The position numbers were made by a program, and so were the translations under genes. Below are positions 63,663 to 64,000 of a DNA stretch of 64,000 bases, piece after piece. The notes under the pieces are model-generated. The model made no database searches. It saw only the letters and a list, made by a program, of their open reading frames with translations, and was not told where the DNA came from. This DNA comes from an uncultured Clostridia bacterium (GTDB lineage Bacteria; Bacillota; Clostridia; Christensenellales; UBA1242): positions 42,858 to 106,857 of the forward strand of contig CAKVLS010000004.1 in NCBI GenBank assembly GCA_934757865.1, in the 5' to 3' direction. Numbering within the stretch: the stretch's first letter is position 1; the number at the start of each line of letters is the position of its first letter.

Positions 63663-63786
63663 TTGTTAACATGCATGAAGTAATTTATTATCAATTTATA
63701 AAAAAAATACCTAACTTAGTCAATGCTGTTTGAAACTAGCGGAATATAAGCACTTTAATCTACAAATGATTAGGGTGTTTTTCTCT
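63663..63786 (+). ncRNA. candidate small RNA
   Basis: A + strand promoter TTGTTA (63663), 17 bp, TATTAT (63686-63691) is followed, about 50 nt on, by a 13-bp stem AAGCACTTTAATC / GATTAGGGTGTTT (63748-63780; G-U pairs included) that runs into TTTTTCTC. This would give a transcript of about 85-90 nt with no ORF. The sequence matches no RNA family that I recognise. Confidence 0.35.
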
Positions 63787-63800
63787 CTTAACTGAAAAAG

Positions 63801-63882
63801 AAACAAATATTACTGATGTTGCCAAGGATTGTCACCAATAAGCAACATACACTTTAACCTTAACAACAAATAATATTTGTTT
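63801..63882. other. nested inverted-repeat region
   Basis: A perfect 12-bp inverted repeat (AAACAAATATTA / TAATATTTGTTT) encloses a second perfect 7-bp repeat (ATGTTGC / GCAACAT) that in turn encloses ATTG / CAAT. On the minus strand it is followed by a T-rich stretch, so it may work as a terminator or RNA element. No transposase is nearby and no clear target-site duplication was seen. Confidence 0.4.
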
Positions 63883-63949
63883 ACAATAATAAAAAAAATA
63901 GGAGAAAAACTTATTCAAATTTTAACATTACATAGTTTATACTAAAAGA

Positions 63950-63982
63950 TAAAGAGCATACTTAAAAATATGCTCTTTTTTG
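63950..63982 (+). terminator. Rho-independent terminator
   Basis: AAAGAGCATA / TATGCTCTTT stem followed by T6. It has no upstream + strand gene in the window, which adds weight to a small transcript from this region. Confidence 0.75.
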
Positions 63983-64000
63983 TTAGACAATTAAATATAA

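Larger units (their letters stand above)
63592..64000. other. intergenic region with structured RNA candidates, about 410 bp
   Basis: No protein gene is visible. The left part carries the patatin promoter region. The rest holds a plausible rightward promoter, two terminator-type hairpins and a nested inverted-repeat region, listed separately. Confidence 0.6.

Noticed and set aside
63801..63882. Ends of an insertion sequence or MITE
   Set aside because: No transposase, no clear target-site duplication, and nested internal stems fit RNA structure better.

Overview
The window is an AT-rich chromosomal segment from an anaerobic Gram-positive bacterium, most likely an uncultured Clostridia-type Bacillota. 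The evidence is a pyruvate:ferredoxin oxidoreductase, SepF, an mraZ gene with Firmicutes/Mollicutes-type AAAGTGG boxes, a T-box leader on ileS, a long Bacillus-type SRP RNA with an Alu domain, near-consensus SigA promoters with 16-18 bp spacers, and AGGAGG-type ribosome binding sites. Most stop codons inspected are TAA or TAG; TGA does occur (an ATGA overlap at 39630-39633), so there is no sign of recoding. I see no tRNA, rRNA, CRISPR array, prophage or insertion sequence.

Layout. 1-700: 5' part of mraZ running off the left edge, with its operator array. 700-4,800: an HSL-type esterase with a small membrane protein, divergent from a condensation-fold acyltransferase and a zinc-ribbon membrane protein. 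4,800-9,700: a five-gene dlt-like operon (adenylation enzyme, carrier protein, MBOAT, SGNH protein, Sfp-type PPTase) probably used to acylate a cell-surface polymer. 9,800-13,950: an operon of a clostridial enoate-reductase-like flavoenzyme and two-subunit aconitase X. 14,100-15,700: two tandem paralogues of unknown function. 15,700-24,900: metallophosphoesterase, a Cys-rich coat-like protein, the tig-clpP-clpX-engB operon, lspA-rluD with two small membrane proteins, sepF and an MBL hydrolase. 24,900-33,600: an ABC transporter fusion, then a run of SDR, methyltransferase-like, GT4 glycosyltransferase, DAC-like protein, unknown helical protein and LOG-like protein. 33,900-43,600: a tiny zinc-ribbon protein, pseudouridine synthases, groES-groEL, a methyltransferase and GNAT pair, and T-box-controlled ileS. 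43,700-55,200: FAD enzymes, a CBS protein with an RxxxxH motif, SRP RNA, an IlvD-like protein lacking its iron-sulphur ligands, ung, glmM, trxB, rplM-rpsI and truA. 55,200-63,600: nifJ, transketolase, a degenerate shikimate-kinase-like protein, a ComEC-like MBL protein and a patatin lipase. 63,600-64,000: no protein gene, but well-formed RNA structures.

The window is mainly housekeeping: protein quality control, translation and RNA modification, cell envelope and central metabolism. The less ordinary parts are the dlt-like operon whose MBOAT ends in a Tyr-containing tail, the aconitase X/enoate reductase pair, the paralogue pair with a G8 tract beside a start codon, the DAC-like/LOG-like cluster, two apparent pseudoenzymes (IlvD-like and shikimate-kinase-like), and an SRP RNA with an unusual tip of helix 8. 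No defence island or wholly new system is evident; these are the best candidates for new biology.
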